From Ilumatobacteraceae bacterium (GTDB taxonomy: Bacteria; Actinomycetota; Acidimicrobiia; Acidimicrobiales; Ilumatobacteraceae), in NCBI GenBank assembly GCA_021741795.1, contig JAIOXC010000004.1, positions 1 through 24,848 on the forward strand: a stretch of DNA of 24,848 nucleotides. Direction: 5' to 3'. Made by a program: the position numbers and the translations under genes. Positions 7,187 to 15,379 of this stretch are shown here, in pieces; the first letter of the stretch is position 1; each line of letters begins with the position of its first letter. Under the pieces are notes generated by a model. It made no database searches. It saw only the letters and a program-made list of their open reading frames with translations, and had not been told where the DNA came from.

Positions 7187-10100
7187 TGCCACGCCGTAGT
7201 GATTTGAAATCAATTTTGATTATCGGTTCGGGTCCAATTGTGATTGGTCAGGCGTGTGAGTTTGACTACTCGGGTACGCAGGCATGTCGAGTGCTGAAGG
7301 AGGAGGGCTACCGAGTGATTTTGGCCAACTCAAATCCGGCCACGATCATGACCGACCCAGATTTTGCTGATCGAACGTACATCGAGCCCCTGACTGTGGA
7401 CGTGGTCGCCGCAATCATTGCCAGAGAACAACCAGATGCTGTTTTGCCAACACTCGGTGGCCAGACTGCGTTGAACCTGGCAATGGCGTTGCACGCACGA
7501 GGGCTCGTTGGCGTGCCCGGCACACCCGAACTCATCGGTGCGAACGCAGAAGCAATTGCAACAGCAGAAGATCGCGAAAAATTCAAAATTGCAATGATTG
7601 AAATTGGGCTGAACGTGCCCATGAGTGGCGTGGCTCACAACATGGAAGAAGCGTTCGTGGTGCGTGACGAGATTGGATTACCAGCCATCATTCGCCCTGC
7701 ATATATCTTGGGCGGTCGCGGTACCGGTATTGCTCACAACGACGAAGACTTTAAAAAGATTGTTGCTGACGGCTTGTTGGCCAGCCCTATCAATGAGGTG
7801 TTGATTGAAACATCAATTGCTGGTTGGAAAGAGTACGAGCTTGAAGTAATGCGCGATCGTGCCGACAACTGCGTGATTATCTGTTCTATTGAAAACATTG
7901 ATCCGATGGGTGTCCATACCGGTGATTCGATCACCGTTGCACCCGCGATGACACTGTCGGACGTGGAGTACCAAGAGATGCGCAATGCGGCTTTTGCGTG
8001 TATCAGACGAGTGGGCGTTGAGACTGGCGGATCTAATGTGCAGTTTGCCGTCAACCCACTGACTGGCGAACAAGTGGTGATTGAGATGAATCCACGTGTA
8101 TCGCGATCATCGGCGTTGGCCTCTAAGGCAACCGGCTTTCCAATCGCCAAGATTGCGGCCAAGTTGGCGGTTGGGTACACCCTGGACGAGATCTCAAATG
8201 ACATCACCAAAATGACGCCAGCAAGTTTTGAGCCAGTGATTGATTATGTGGTCACCAAGATTCCGCGCTGGGCATTTGAAAAGTTTCCCGGCACATCGGG
8301 TGTGCTGGGTACTCAGATGCAAAGCGTCGGTGAAGCAATGTCGATTGGCAGAACGTTTGCTGAAAGCTTGCAGAAGGCATTGCGCTCACTTGAAAATGGC
8401 CGTTCCGGATTGAACTGTGATCCACCAGAACTCTTGATGCGAGACAAGTCCGACGAAGAAATGCTTGAACAGATTGCGATTCCAACACCCGAGCGCATCT
8501 TCCAGGTGGGTGAATGCGTGCGTCGAGGTATCTCACGCGAGCGTATTTATGATGCGTGTCGCATTGACTATTGGTTCCTCGACCAAATGTCAATGATCAC
8601 CGACGAGCGTGCGGCACTAGATGAGTGCGGTATCGACAAGATGACAGTGCGTTCGTGGCGGCGTGCAAAACGACTGGGATTCTCAGACGCGCAGTTGGCA
8701 TATTTGTGGAAGGTCACTGAGTCAACGGTGCGGGCAACACGCATTTCTGCTGGTGTTATTCCCACCTACAAAGCCGTTGACACATGTAGTGCCGAATTCG
8801 CTGCGCAAACCCCATATCACTACTCGACATACGAAGACGAAAACGAAGTTCACGTTTCAACTAAGCCCAAAGTGATTATTTTGGGTAGCGGTCCCAATCG
8901 CATCGGTCAGGGAATCGAATTTGACTATTGCTGTGTGCATGCGAGTTTCGCCCTTCGTGATGCAGGTTTCGAAACAATCATGGTCAACTGCAATCCGGAA
9001 ACGGTGTCTACCGACTACGACACATCTGATCGTTTGTACTTCGAACCATTGACTCAAGAAGACGTGATGAATGTGATCGAAGCCGAAACACTGGCGGGTG
9101 GAGTGGCTCCACGCGTAATCGTGGGCTTGGGTGGACAGACGCCATTGAAGTTGGCAAATCAGATTCCTGTCGAACTCATCGCCGGCACATCACCACACTC
9201 GATTGACATTGCCGAAGATCGTAAAAAGTGGAGCGCGTTATGCGAACAACTCAAAATCACACAGCCTCCTGGTGGCACCGCGTTAACCATTGATGAAGCG
9301 AAAAAGATTGCGTTGAAAGTCGGTTATCCAGTTTTGGTTCGACCAAGTTATGTGTTGGGTGGACGAGCGATGCAGATCGTGCACGACGAAGCACATCTTG
9401 AGCGGGCGATGCACGAACTCAGTGTGGCGGGAACACTTGGTCGTGAAGGCGGACTGTCTTCCGAACGACCTGTATTGATTGATCGATTTTTGGATGACGC
9501 AACCGAAATTGATGTGGACGCGATCCGCGACTCAACAGGCGAGGTGCTGATCGGTGCGGTGATGGAACACGTGGAAGAGGCTGGGGTGCACTCGGGCGAT
9601 TCGGCATGCGTTATACCTCCACCAACACTTGAAGCATGGGTGGTCGTAGCGGTTGAGTCGTACACGAAAGTTATTGCCAATGCTCTCGATGTGCGTGGTC
9701 TGATCAACGTGCAATTTGCTGTAGCGGGGTCGCAGATCTATGTGATTGAAGCAAATCCTCGAGCAAGCCGCACAGTGCCGTTTGTTGCCAAAGCAACTGG
9801 TGTGCCGCTAGCAAAAGTTGCGAGCAGGGTCATGCTCGGCGCATCATTGGCTCAATTGCGATCCGAAGGTCTCCTGAATAAGCCAGTCAGCGGCAAACAT
9901 GTTTCGGTCAAGGAAGCTGTGTTGCCATTCAGCCGCTTTCCAGAAGTAGACACCGCGCTCGGGCCAGAAATGCGTTCGACTGGCGAGGTGATGGGTATCG
10001 ACTCTACATTCGGTCGGGCCTTTGTAAAAGCCGAAATTGCAGCAGGAACCGAATTGCCAACTACAGGCATGGTGTTCTTGTCGCTGAACGATCGTGACAA

Positions 10101-10485
10101 ACCAAGTGGGCTCGTGGTTGCAAAACGTTTACGCGAATTAGGTCTTGGCATTGTTGCTACATCTGGCACGGCCGATTATTTGCAACGCTTCGGCCACCCT
10201 GTTGATCGGGTGGTTGGCAAAGTCTCTGAGACCGCAGCCAAGAAAAGCAAGCAGCCAGATGATGCGGTCGAGTTGATTAAGCGCGGAGAGATTGCCTTTG
10301 TAATCAATACTCCACAGGGTCGGGGCGGTCGATCAGACGGCGAAGCAATTCGCAAAGCAGCAAATATCTTCAGGGTGTCATCAGTGACCACGATCAATGC
10401 GGCGTTGGCTGCAATGCAGGGACTTTTTGAGCAGCAAGAGCATCCACTCGAAGTCAAATCGCTACAGGAGTATCACCAGCAGTGA
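7186..10485 (+). CDS. carB: Carbamoyl-phosphate synthase large subunit
   Basis: Makes carbamoyl phosphate from bicarbonate, two ATP and ammonia, feeding both pyrimidine and arginine synthesis. The protein is 1099 residues, near the usual 1050-1120. Two homologous ATP-grasp halves are visible. The first begins with ILIIGSGPIVIGQACEFDYS near residue 10 and carries RPAYILGGRG; the second begins with VIILGSGPNRIGQGIEFDY near residue 562 and carries RPSYVLGGRAM. Between them lies the oligomerisation domain, and from about residue 950 the C-terminal MGS-like allosteric domain (GLGIVATSGTADYLQRFG), which in other bacteria binds UMP, IMP or ornithine-linked signals. The frame is intact throughout. 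It is the largest gene of the operon and overlaps pyrD by GTGA. Confidence 0.98.
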   Translation: MPRRSDLKSILIIGSGPIVIGQACEFDYSGTQACRVLKEEGYRVILANSNPATIMTDPDFADRTYIEPLTVDVVAAIIAREQPDAVLPTLGGQTALNLAMALHARGLVGVPGTPELIGANAEAIATAEDREKFKIAMIEIGLNVPMSGVAHNMEEAFVVRDEIGLPAIIRPAYILGGRGTGIAHNDEDFKKIVADGLLASPINEVLIETSIAGWKEYELEVMRDRADNCVIICSIENIDPMGVHTGDSITVAPAMTLSDVEYQEMRNAAFACIRRVGVETGGSNVQFAVNPLTGEQVVIEMNPRVSRSSALASKATGFPIAKIAAKLAVGYTLDEISNDITKMTPASFEPVIDYVVTKIPRWAFEKFPGTSGVLGTQMQSVGEAMSIGRTFAESLQKALRSLENGRSGLNCDPPELLMRDKSDEEMLEQIAIPTPERIFQVGECVRRGISRERIYDACRIDYWFLDQMSMITDERAALDECGIDKMTVRSWRRAKRLGFSDAQLAYLWKVTESTVRATRISAGVIPTYKAVDTCSAEFAAQTPYHYSTYEDENEVHVSTKPKVIILGSGPNRIGQGIEFDYCCVHASFALRDAGFETIMVNCNPETVSTDYDTSDRLYFEPLTQEDVMNVIEAETLAGGVAPRVIVGLGGQTPLKLANQIPVELIAGTSPHSIDIAEDRKKWSALCEQLKITQPPGGTALTIDEAKKIALKVGYPVLVRPSYVLGGRAMQIVHDEAHLERAMHELSVAGTLGREGGLSSERPVLIDRFLDDATEIDVDAIRDSTGEVLIGAVMEHVEEAGVHSGDSACVIPPPTLEAWVVVAVESYTKVIANALDVRGLINVQFAVAGSQIYVIEANPRASRTVPFVAKATGVPLAKVASRVMLGASLAQLRSEGLLNKPVSGKHVSVKEAVLPFSRFPEVDTALGPEMRSTGEVMGIDSTFGRAFVKAEIAAGTELPTTGMVFLSLNDRDKPSGLVVAKRLRELGLGIVATSGTADYLQRFGHPVDRVVGKVSETAAKKSKQPDDAVELIKRGEIAFVINTPQGRGGRSDGEAIRKAANIFRVSSVTTINAALAAMQGLFEQQEHPLEVKSLQEYHQQ

Positions 10486-11459
10486 GATTGAGATCACGAC
10501 CTGCAGATTTAGCAACAACTGTTGGATCGGTGTCGCTCAAGAATCCTGTGATGACGGCTTCAGGCACATGCGGACTAGGCGTTGAACTCGACGCATATAT
10601 GCCATTGCGCGAACTGGGTGCTGTTGTTGTCAAATCATTGGCAGCATTTGAATGGGCCGGCAACCCACAACCTCGGTTGCATCCAACAGCAAGTGGAATG
10701 CTCAACGCAGTTGGCCTGCAGGGTCCAGGCGTGGAGCAATGGATTGCGCATGACTTGCCACAACTTCGAGAGGTTGGTGCAACAGTGGTGTGCAGCATCT
10801 GGGGTTTTGGCGTGCAGGATTACATCGATGCTGCGCAAATGCTTGCGTCGGTCAAAGATCAGATTGCTGCACTTGAGATCAATCTGTCGTGTCCAAATCT
10901 CAAAGCAGCGGTGGTTGGCGAAAACAAGCCACATGCGATGTTTGCTCACGATGCAGGTCTCGCGGCTCAGATCGTCGATGTTGCTCGAGTTTCTGGATTG
11001 CCACTGTGGGCAAAGTTGTCGCCCAATACCGATCGCATTGGAGAAGTTGCTGAGGCTTGCATAGACGCTGGTGCTCAAGCCTTGACATTGGTCAACACTT
11101 CTCTTGGAATGATTATCGACACCACAACCGGCCGACCGGCACTTGGAAATGGCGGGGGTGGTTTATCGGGCAGGGCAGTTCATCCCATTGCAGTTCGTGC
11201 AGTTTCAGACATCTCTTCGCGGTTACCTGGTGTGCCAATTGTCGGGGTGGGAGGAGTGACGAACGGTCTTGAAGCCCTCGAGATGATGATGGCTGGCGCT
11301 AGTGCTGTGCAGGTGGGCACTGCTTCGTTTGCCGAACCTCGGGCCGCACATCGAATTGCTGGCGAGTTGTGTAAATGGGCAGAGCGCCACAAGATCTCGA
11401 GTTGGTCTGAAGTAATTGGTTTGAGCCACCGCGGCGGTTTTCGTGATTCGGGTAAGTAG
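10482..11459 (+). CDS. pyrD: Dihydroorotate dehydrogenase, class 1B catalytic subunit
   Basis: FMN enzyme that oxidises dihydroorotate to orotate. The active-site base is Cys137 in LEINLSCPNLK; class 2 membrane enzymes have Ser here. The FMN segments PLWAKLSPN, ALTLVNTSLGM, GGGGLSGRAVHPIA and VPIVGVGGVTNG, ending in GASAVQVGTASFAEP, follow the class 1B order. Class 1B enzymes of other bacteria pass electrons to NAD through PyrK, an FAD and iron-sulphur subunit normally encoded next door, but none is here. The 325-residue length is normal. The start is the GTG at 10482 in a GTGA overlap with carB; a purine-rich ACAGGAG at 10464-10470 lies a little far upstream. No pyrF follows: the next gene is mihF after 29 bases. 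Confidence 0.93.
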   Translation: MRLRSRPADLATTVGSVSLKNPVMTASGTCGLGVELDAYMPLRELGAVVVKSLAAFEWAGNPQPRLHPTASGMLNAVGLQGPGVEQWIAHDLPQLREVGATVVCSIWGFGVQDYIDAAQMLASVKDQIAALEINLSCPNLKAAVVGENKPHAMFAHDAGLAAQIVDVARVSGLPLWAKLSPNTDRIGEVAEACIDAGAQALTLVNTSLGMIIDTTTGRPALGNGGGGLSGRAVHPIAVRAVSDISSRLPGVPIVGVGGVTNGLEALEMMMAGASAVQVGTASFAEPRAAHRIAGELCKWAERHKISSWSEVIGLSHRGGFRDSGK

Positions 11460-11476
11460 AGATCAAGGGTGAACGG

Positions 11477-11482
11477 TAAAAT
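11477..11482 (+). promoter_or_regulatory. Probable -10 box for a leaderless mihF transcript
   Basis: TAAAAT ends six bases before the mihF ATG at 11489. With normal spacing from -10 to the transcription start, the RNA would begin at or next to the A of the ATG, so the message would have no leader. This fits the lack of a correctly spaced Shine-Dalgarno (AAGGGTG at 11465-11471 is 17 bases away). Leaderless messages are common in actinobacteria. No clear -35 box. Confidence 0.5.
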
Positions 11483-11488
11483 AGATCA

Positions 11489-11818
11489 ATGACGACCTCA
11501 ACCAAACTTCACAGTGAGCGTCTTGCAGCGGTCTCGCCGCTTAAGCTTTTGCGAGGGCGAATGGATGCTTTGCTCGAACAAGTTGGAAGCGGATCTCTCA
11601 ACATTGATTCAATGTTGTTGCAAAATGATCTGGATCTAGCAATTGATGTGTTGTACGTATGCAAACTGGTCGAAGTTGTTCCCGGTATTGGAAAAGTGAA
11701 AGCGCGACAGCTGCTGGCACGAATGAATGTAAGTGAGACTGAGCAAACTGGCAACCTCACTATGGATCAGCGAAACAACCTTGTGCAGTTGATTGCGACA
11801 GAGGTGAGTGCTTCATGA
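11489..11818 (+). CDS. mihF: Integration host factor, actinobacterial type (mIHF)
   Basis: Small nucleoid-associated DNA-binding protein of actinobacteria, unrelated to the IHF alpha/beta pair of proteobacteria; it bends DNA and affects nucleoid shape and transcription. The segment VCKLVEVVPGIGKVKARQLL (residues 57-76) is the conserved core with the PGIGKVKA DNA-contact turn, equivalent to PKVGKVKA of mycobacteria. The 109-residue length matches short members. Its place directly before gmk, with an ATGA overlap, is conserved across actinobacteria and strengthens the call. The ATG at 11489 is the only sensible start and is probably the first codon of a leaderless message. Confidence 0.9.
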   Translation: MTTSTKLHSERLAAVSPLKLLRGRMDALLEQVGSGSLNIDSMLLQNDLDLAIDVLYVCKLVEVVPGIGKVKARQLLARMNVSETEQTGNLTMDQRNNLVQLIATEVSAS

Positions 11819-12381
11819 GTGTTAATGCTCAGTCATTGATCATTGTTGTGTCGGGGCCGGGCGGTGTTGGTAAGAGCACGATCGTCGAAGAACTTGTCAA
11901 ACGCGATGATCGATTGTGGCTCAGTCGTTCATGGACTACTCGCGAACGCCGTGAAGGTGAAATGCAAGATGCCTACAAGTTTGTGACGCATGAACAATTT
12001 CGTGAACACATTGCTGCCGGTGGCTTTTTGGAGTGGACGGAATTTTTGGGGAATTTGTATGGCACTCCAATGCCTCAGGCACCGGTTGGCAAAGACATTG
12101 TGCTTGAAATTGAAGTAGATGGTGCGCAACAAGTGAAACGGTTGCATAGTGACGCGCTGTTGTTGTTTGTTTTGCCCCCAACCAGAGAAGAACAAAAGGC
12201 CCGTTTGGTTGGTCGGGGTGACGCCGAACAGAAGGTTGTTCAGCGACTGCGCAAGGCAGAAGACGAAGAGCCAGTCGGCAAGGCTCTTGCCGATTATGTG
12301 CTGATCAATGATGATTTGGCTGAAACGGTGACCGAGATGCTCGATCTGATCGCTCGCGAACGATCAAACCGCCTGAAGTAG
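11815..12381 (+). CDS. gmk: Guanylate kinase
   Basis: Phosphorylates GMP to GDP with ATP; cytosolic. The P-loop GPGGVGKST is at residues 14-22. SRSWTTRERREGEMQDAYKF is the GMP-binding segment with its conserved Ser, Thr, Arg and Arg, and EWTEFLGNLYGTP is the second GMP-contact segment. IVLEIEVDGAQQVK is the core strand (Asp near residue 102), and RLRKAEDE lies in the lid. The 188-residue length is normal. The start ATG overlaps mihF by four bases, so the two are co-translated. The 106-base gap after it contains a likely rpoZ promoter. Confidence 0.96.
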   Translation: MSVNAQSLIIVVSGPGGVGKSTIVEELVKRDDRLWLSRSWTTRERREGEMQDAYKFVTHEQFREHIAAGGFLEWTEFLGNLYGTPMPQAPVGKDIVLEIEVDGAQQVKRLHSDALLLFVLPPTREEQKARLVGRGDAEQKVVQRLRKAEDEEPVGKALADYVLINDDLAETVTEMLDLIARERSNRLK

Positions 12382-12414
12382 TCAAAACGGCCATATTTGC
12401 GCCCACTGTGCAGA

Positions 12415-12420
12415 TACAAT
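12415..12420 (+). promoter_or_regulatory. Possible -10 box of rpoZ
   Basis: TACAAT lies in the 106-base gap between gmk and rpoZ and would start a transcript near 12427 with a leader of about 60 bases. CATATT at 12392-12397 is a poor -35 candidate at 17-base spacing. A motif match only. Confidence 0.35.
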
Positions 12421-12440
12421 CAACTGCTCGGTGAGTCGCA

Positions 12441-12467
12441 TTGACCCCGAACAGATTTGACCCGAAC
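12441..12467 (+). repeat. Short direct repeat before rpoZ
   Basis: TTGACCCCGAAC at 12441-12452 is repeated as TTGACCCGAAC at 12457-12467, starts 16 bases apart, in the rpoZ leader. The pair ends eight bases before the GAAAGG ribosome binding site. Could be an operator, an RNA element or chance. Confidence 0.4.
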
Positions 12468-12487
12468 CATAATTGAAAGGCAAACCC

Positions 12488-12895
12488 GTGGCCACTGAAG
12501 ACACCATGATGAACCCCCGTATTGAGAGCCTGATGAAGCGCACGGCATCCAAATTTGGTCTCGTCACATTGTCGGCACGTCGCGCCCGCGAGATCAACTC
12601 GTATTTCAATCAACTGGGTGAGGGTCTCGGCACAATGGTTCCGCCTCAGGTGAGCTCAACATCGCGCAAACCGCTCTCGATCAGTTTCGAAGAGATCGCT
12701 GCTGACAAAATCTTGAGTGTTCCATTGTCGGTGTACGAAGAACTGGAAGCCGAATTGGATGAAGAGTTGTTGGACACTGTTGCCGACGATGTCGTGAGCG
12801 AACTTGAAGCAGAGGTAGTCGCTGAAGTTACTGCTGTCGAAGTAGTCGCTGAAGTCGTTGTCGACGAAGTTATAGCCGAAGCATCAGCCGAGTAA
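12488..12895 (+). CDS. rpoZ: RNA polymerase omega subunit with long acidic tail
   Basis: Small subunit that helps fold and hold the beta' subunit. The core is visible as NPRIESLMKRTASKFGLVTL, SARRAREINSYFNQLGEG and KPLSISFEEIAADKI. I start at the GTG at 12488, seven bases after GAAAGG (12475-12480); a TTG at 12473 in the same frame overlaps that site. An ATG pair at 12506/12509 is a weaker option. The product is 135 residues. The core ends near residue 78, and about 57 further residues form a strongly acidic tail rich in Glu, Asp, Val and Ala that includes a 9-residue tandem duplication. Omega proteins are often 70-110 residues, so the tail is the odd part. Gene order gmk-rpoZ-coaBC is widely conserved. 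Confidence 0.93.
   Translation: MATEDTMMNPRIESLMKRTASKFGLVTLSARRAREINSYFNQLGEGLGTMVPPQVSSTSRKPLSISFEEIAADKILSVPLSVYEELEAELDEELLDTVADDVVSELEAEVVAEVTAVEVVAEVVVDEVIAEASAE
12812..12865 (+). repeat. 27-base tandem duplication within rpoZ
   Basis: Two in-frame 27-base units (12812-12838 and 12839-12865) encode EVVAEVTAV and EVVAEVVVD; a 14-base core GTAGTCGCTGAAGT is identical in both. It extends the acidic tail of omega and looks like a recent slippage or duplication product. Confidence 0.8.
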
Positions 12896-12932
12896 CTCTT
12901 TCGCAATTGAGATTTAACTCTCGCTGATCCTG

Positions 12933-14153
12933 ATGACATTGCTCAACGGCAAACACATTGTTCTTGGTGTTTGTGGTGGCATAGCTGCATACAAGTCAGT
13001 TGAGTTGTGTCGCTTGTTGGTAGATGCAGGTGCGCATGTTGCGCCCATCATGACAAGTGACGCAGAACACTTCATTGGCAAAGTCACTCTGTCGGCACTG
13101 GCTTCCGAACCAGTACACACAACATTGTGGGATGACGCAGATCCAATTCCACACACTCGCCTCGGTCAACGTGCTGATTTAATTGTTGTTGCACCAACGA
13201 CCGCTCGTGTCCTCGGTGCATATGCCGCTGGCATATCTAGTGATCTTTTGACTGCAACTCTGATTGCAACTCGCGCGCCCGTACTGGTGTGTCCTGCAAT
13301 GCATACCGAAATGTGGGAACACCCTGCAGTTCAGGAAAACATTGAAACTCTGCGCCGACGCGGTGTAAATGTGTTGGATCCAGAATCGGGTCGATTGGCT
13401 GGCGGCGATATCGGGGCAGGTCGACTTGCTGATCCGCAGCGCATCTTTGACGAGATCGTGCAACTACTGACCCCAGGTGATTTATATGGAACGCATGTTG
13501 TTGTGACGGCAGGAGGCACTCGCGAACCGATTGATGCAGTGCGTGTGATCGCCAATCGTTCGAGTGGCAAGCAGGGTTATGCAATTGCTACAGAGGCCAA
13601 TGCCCGAGGAGCCAAAGTCACTCTTATCTCTACTGTGGATCTTGCAGTTCCATTCGGTGTCACGATGATTGCTGTTGAGACAGCGCAACAGATGCAGGAT
13701 GCTGTGAATTTGAGCGCACAGCAAGCCGATGTTGTGATCATGGCTGCTGCAGTTGCCGACATGCGGCCGGTAGTTACTTCAACTTCAAAGATGAAGAAGA
13801 ACCCTACGACCGGTGTAATCGACGGCTTAGACAGCATTGCTCTTGAAGCAACTCCGGACATCCTTGCGGGCCTAGGTGCAACAAAGCGTCCTGGGCAGGT
13901 ATTGGTTGGCTTTGCGGCCGAGACCGAAAATCTTGTTGCGAATGCGCAGTCCAAGTTGCAACGCAAAAATGTCGACCTGATTGTGGCTAACAATGTTGCT
14001 GATGCTGGGGTTGGCTTCGGTCATGAGACAAATGCTGTGACGCTGGTGTCAAATGGGGCAGAGCCTGTAGTGATCGGTTTGTCCGACAAGCGTTCGATTG
14101 CCAAATCGGTGTTGGACGCAGTGGTCTCTATCCGCAGCCACTCGACCCACTAG
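12933..14153 (+). CDS. coaBC: Bifunctional phosphopantothenoylcysteine decarboxylase / phosphopantothenate-cysteine ligase
   Basis: Two steps of coenzyme A synthesis in one protein. The N-terminal flavin decarboxylase domain (CoaC, residues 1 to about 180) has GVCGGIAAYKS, the catalytic His74 in IPHTRLGQRADLIVVAPTTA, and the substrate motif PAMHTEMW (121-128), where many bacteria have PAMN. The lid segment reads SGRLAGGDIGAGR, so the Cys found at this point in the E. coli enzyme is Gly157 here. The C-terminal ligase domain (CoaB, from about 185) has VVTAGGTREPID, NRSSGKQGYAIA, AAAVADMRP and the lysine motif SKMKK. The 406-residue length is normal. The ATG at 12933 follows rpoZ by 37 bases without a clear ribosome binding site. 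Confidence 0.95.
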   Translation: MTLLNGKHIVLGVCGGIAAYKSVELCRLLVDAGAHVAPIMTSDAEHFIGKVTLSALASEPVHTTLWDDADPIPHTRLGQRADLIVVAPTTARVLGAYAAGISSDLLTATLIATRAPVLVCPAMHTEMWEHPAVQENIETLRRRGVNVLDPESGRLAGGDIGAGRLADPQRIFDEIVQLLTPGDLYGTHVVVTAGGTREPIDAVRVIANRSSGKQGYAIATEANARGAKVTLISTVDLAVPFGVTMIAVETAQQMQDAVNLSAQQADVVIMAAAVADMRPVVTSTSKMKKNPTTGVIDGLDSIALEATPDILAGLGATKRPGQVLVGFAAETENLVANAQSKLQRKNVDLIVANNVADAGVGFGHETNAVTLVSNGAEPVVIGLSDKRSIAKSVLDAVVSIRSHSTH

Positions 14154-14185
14154 TCTCGTCACGAACTATCTACTAAGGAGCAACG

Positions 14186-15379
14186 TTGAAGAACTTCACT
14201 TTTACCTCTGAAAGCGTCACCGAGGGTCACCCGGACAAGATGGCGGACCAGGTATCCGACGCAGTACTCGACGCAATTCTCGCAGAAGACCCACAAGGTC
14301 GCGTTGCTTGCGAAACCTTGCTGACAACAGGATTGTGTGTTGTCGCTGGAGAAATCACAACCTCCGCATACGTCGATATTCCGAAGTTGGCTCGTGAAGT
14401 AATCAAGGACATTGGTTATGACAATGCGTTGTACGGCTTTGATGGCAACACGTGTGGCGTGATCGTCTCAATTGATGAGCAAAGCTCCAACATTGCACAA
14501 GGCGTAGACAAATCTGAAGAGTCACGTGCTGGCAAAAGCGGTGAGGACATTCTCAATAGTCAAGGCGCAGGCGACCAAGGAATGATGTTTGGTTATGCAT
14601 GTGACGACACTCCAGAGTTGATGCCATTGCCGATCTGGCTTGCGCACCGCATGGCTGAGAAGTTGGCTGAAGTACGAAAGTCGGGTGCGATTCCTTACTT
14701 GCGTCCAGACGGCAAAACCCAAGTCACCTTCGAGTATGAAAACGGCAAGCCAGTTCGTTTGTCGACCGTATTGATCTCGACTCAGCATGCCGATGGAACG
14801 CCGCGCGACACAGTTATTCGTCCAGACTTGATCGAACAGGTTATTCGTCCAGTTATCCCTGCACAGTTCGCTAACGACAAGTACGCAGTGCACGTCAACC
14901 CAACTGGCGAGTTCGTCAAGGGCGGACCACATGCAGACACCGGTCTGACCGGTCGCAAGATCATTGTTGACACCTACGGTGGTATGGGACGTCACGGTGG
15001 TGGTGCATTCAGTGGAAAAGATCCTTCAAAAGTTGATCGTTCGGCCGCATACGCAGCGCGTTGGGTGGCCAAGCATGTGGTTGCTTCAGGTGCAGCGACG
15101 CGTTGTGAAGTACAGGTGGCCTACGCCATTGGTATGGCGCAACCGATCAGCATCTTGGTCGAGACTTTCGGAACCAGTGTTGTCAATGAAGAACTCATTG
15201 AAGACGCAGTTCGTTCAGTGTTCGATCTTCGACCAGCAGCAATTTTGCGCGATCTGGATTTGAAGCGTCCGATCTATCGCAAGACAGCCGCATATGGTCA
15301 CTTCGGCAGACAAGACCCAGATTTCACATGGGAGACATTGTCGCGCTTGAAGGAATTCAAAGCCGCAGTCAAACTCTGA
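14186..15379 (+). CDS. metK: S-adenosylmethionine synthetase
   Basis: Forms S-adenosylmethionine from methionine and ATP; cytosolic tetramer. The N-terminus TSESVTEGHPDK holds the ATP/metal residues His15 and Asp17; GAGDQGMMFGYA is at 127-138, and the P-loop-like GGGAFSGKDPSKVDRSAAY near residue 270 binds phosphate. The 397-residue length is standard. The start is TTG at 14186, supported by AAGGAG at 14175-14180 with five-base spacing, the best Shine-Dalgarno in this part of the window. Only 32 bases separate it from coaBC, too few for a SAM riboswitch. Its product is the methyl donor for the two methyltransferases in this window. Confidence 0.97.
   Translation: MKNFTFTSESVTEGHPDKMADQVSDAVLDAILAEDPQGRVACETLLTTGLCVVAGEITTSAYVDIPKLAREVIKDIGYDNALYGFDGNTCGVIVSIDEQSSNIAQGVDKSEESRAGKSGEDILNSQGAGDQGMMFGYACDDTPELMPLPIWLAHRMAEKLAEVRKSGAIPYLRPDGKTQVTFEYENGKPVRLSTVLISTQHADGTPRDTVIRPDLIEQVIRPVIPAQFANDKYAVHVNPTGEFVKGGPHADTGLTGRKIIVDTYGGMGRHGGGAFSGKDPSKVDRSAAYAARWVAKHVVASGAATRCEVQVAYAIGMAQPISILVETFGTSVVNEELIEDAVRSVFDLRPAAILRDLDLKRPIYRKTAAYGHFGRQDPDFTWETLSRLKEFKAAVKL

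Noticed and set aside
7734..8210. 158-codon reverse frame inside carB
   Set aside because: Fully inside a strongly conserved gene, with no recognisable protein features; a shadow of carB codon use. The same applies to other reverse frames in carB, metK and coaBC.
12646..12939. 97-codon reverse frame rich in Ser and Thr opposite rpoZ
   Set aside because: Its low-complexity composition is the antisense reading of the repeated acidic tail of rpoZ.
14154..14185. SAM riboswitch upstream of metK
   Set aside because: Only 32 bases separate coaBC and metK and they contain just a ribosome binding site; too short for a riboswitch.
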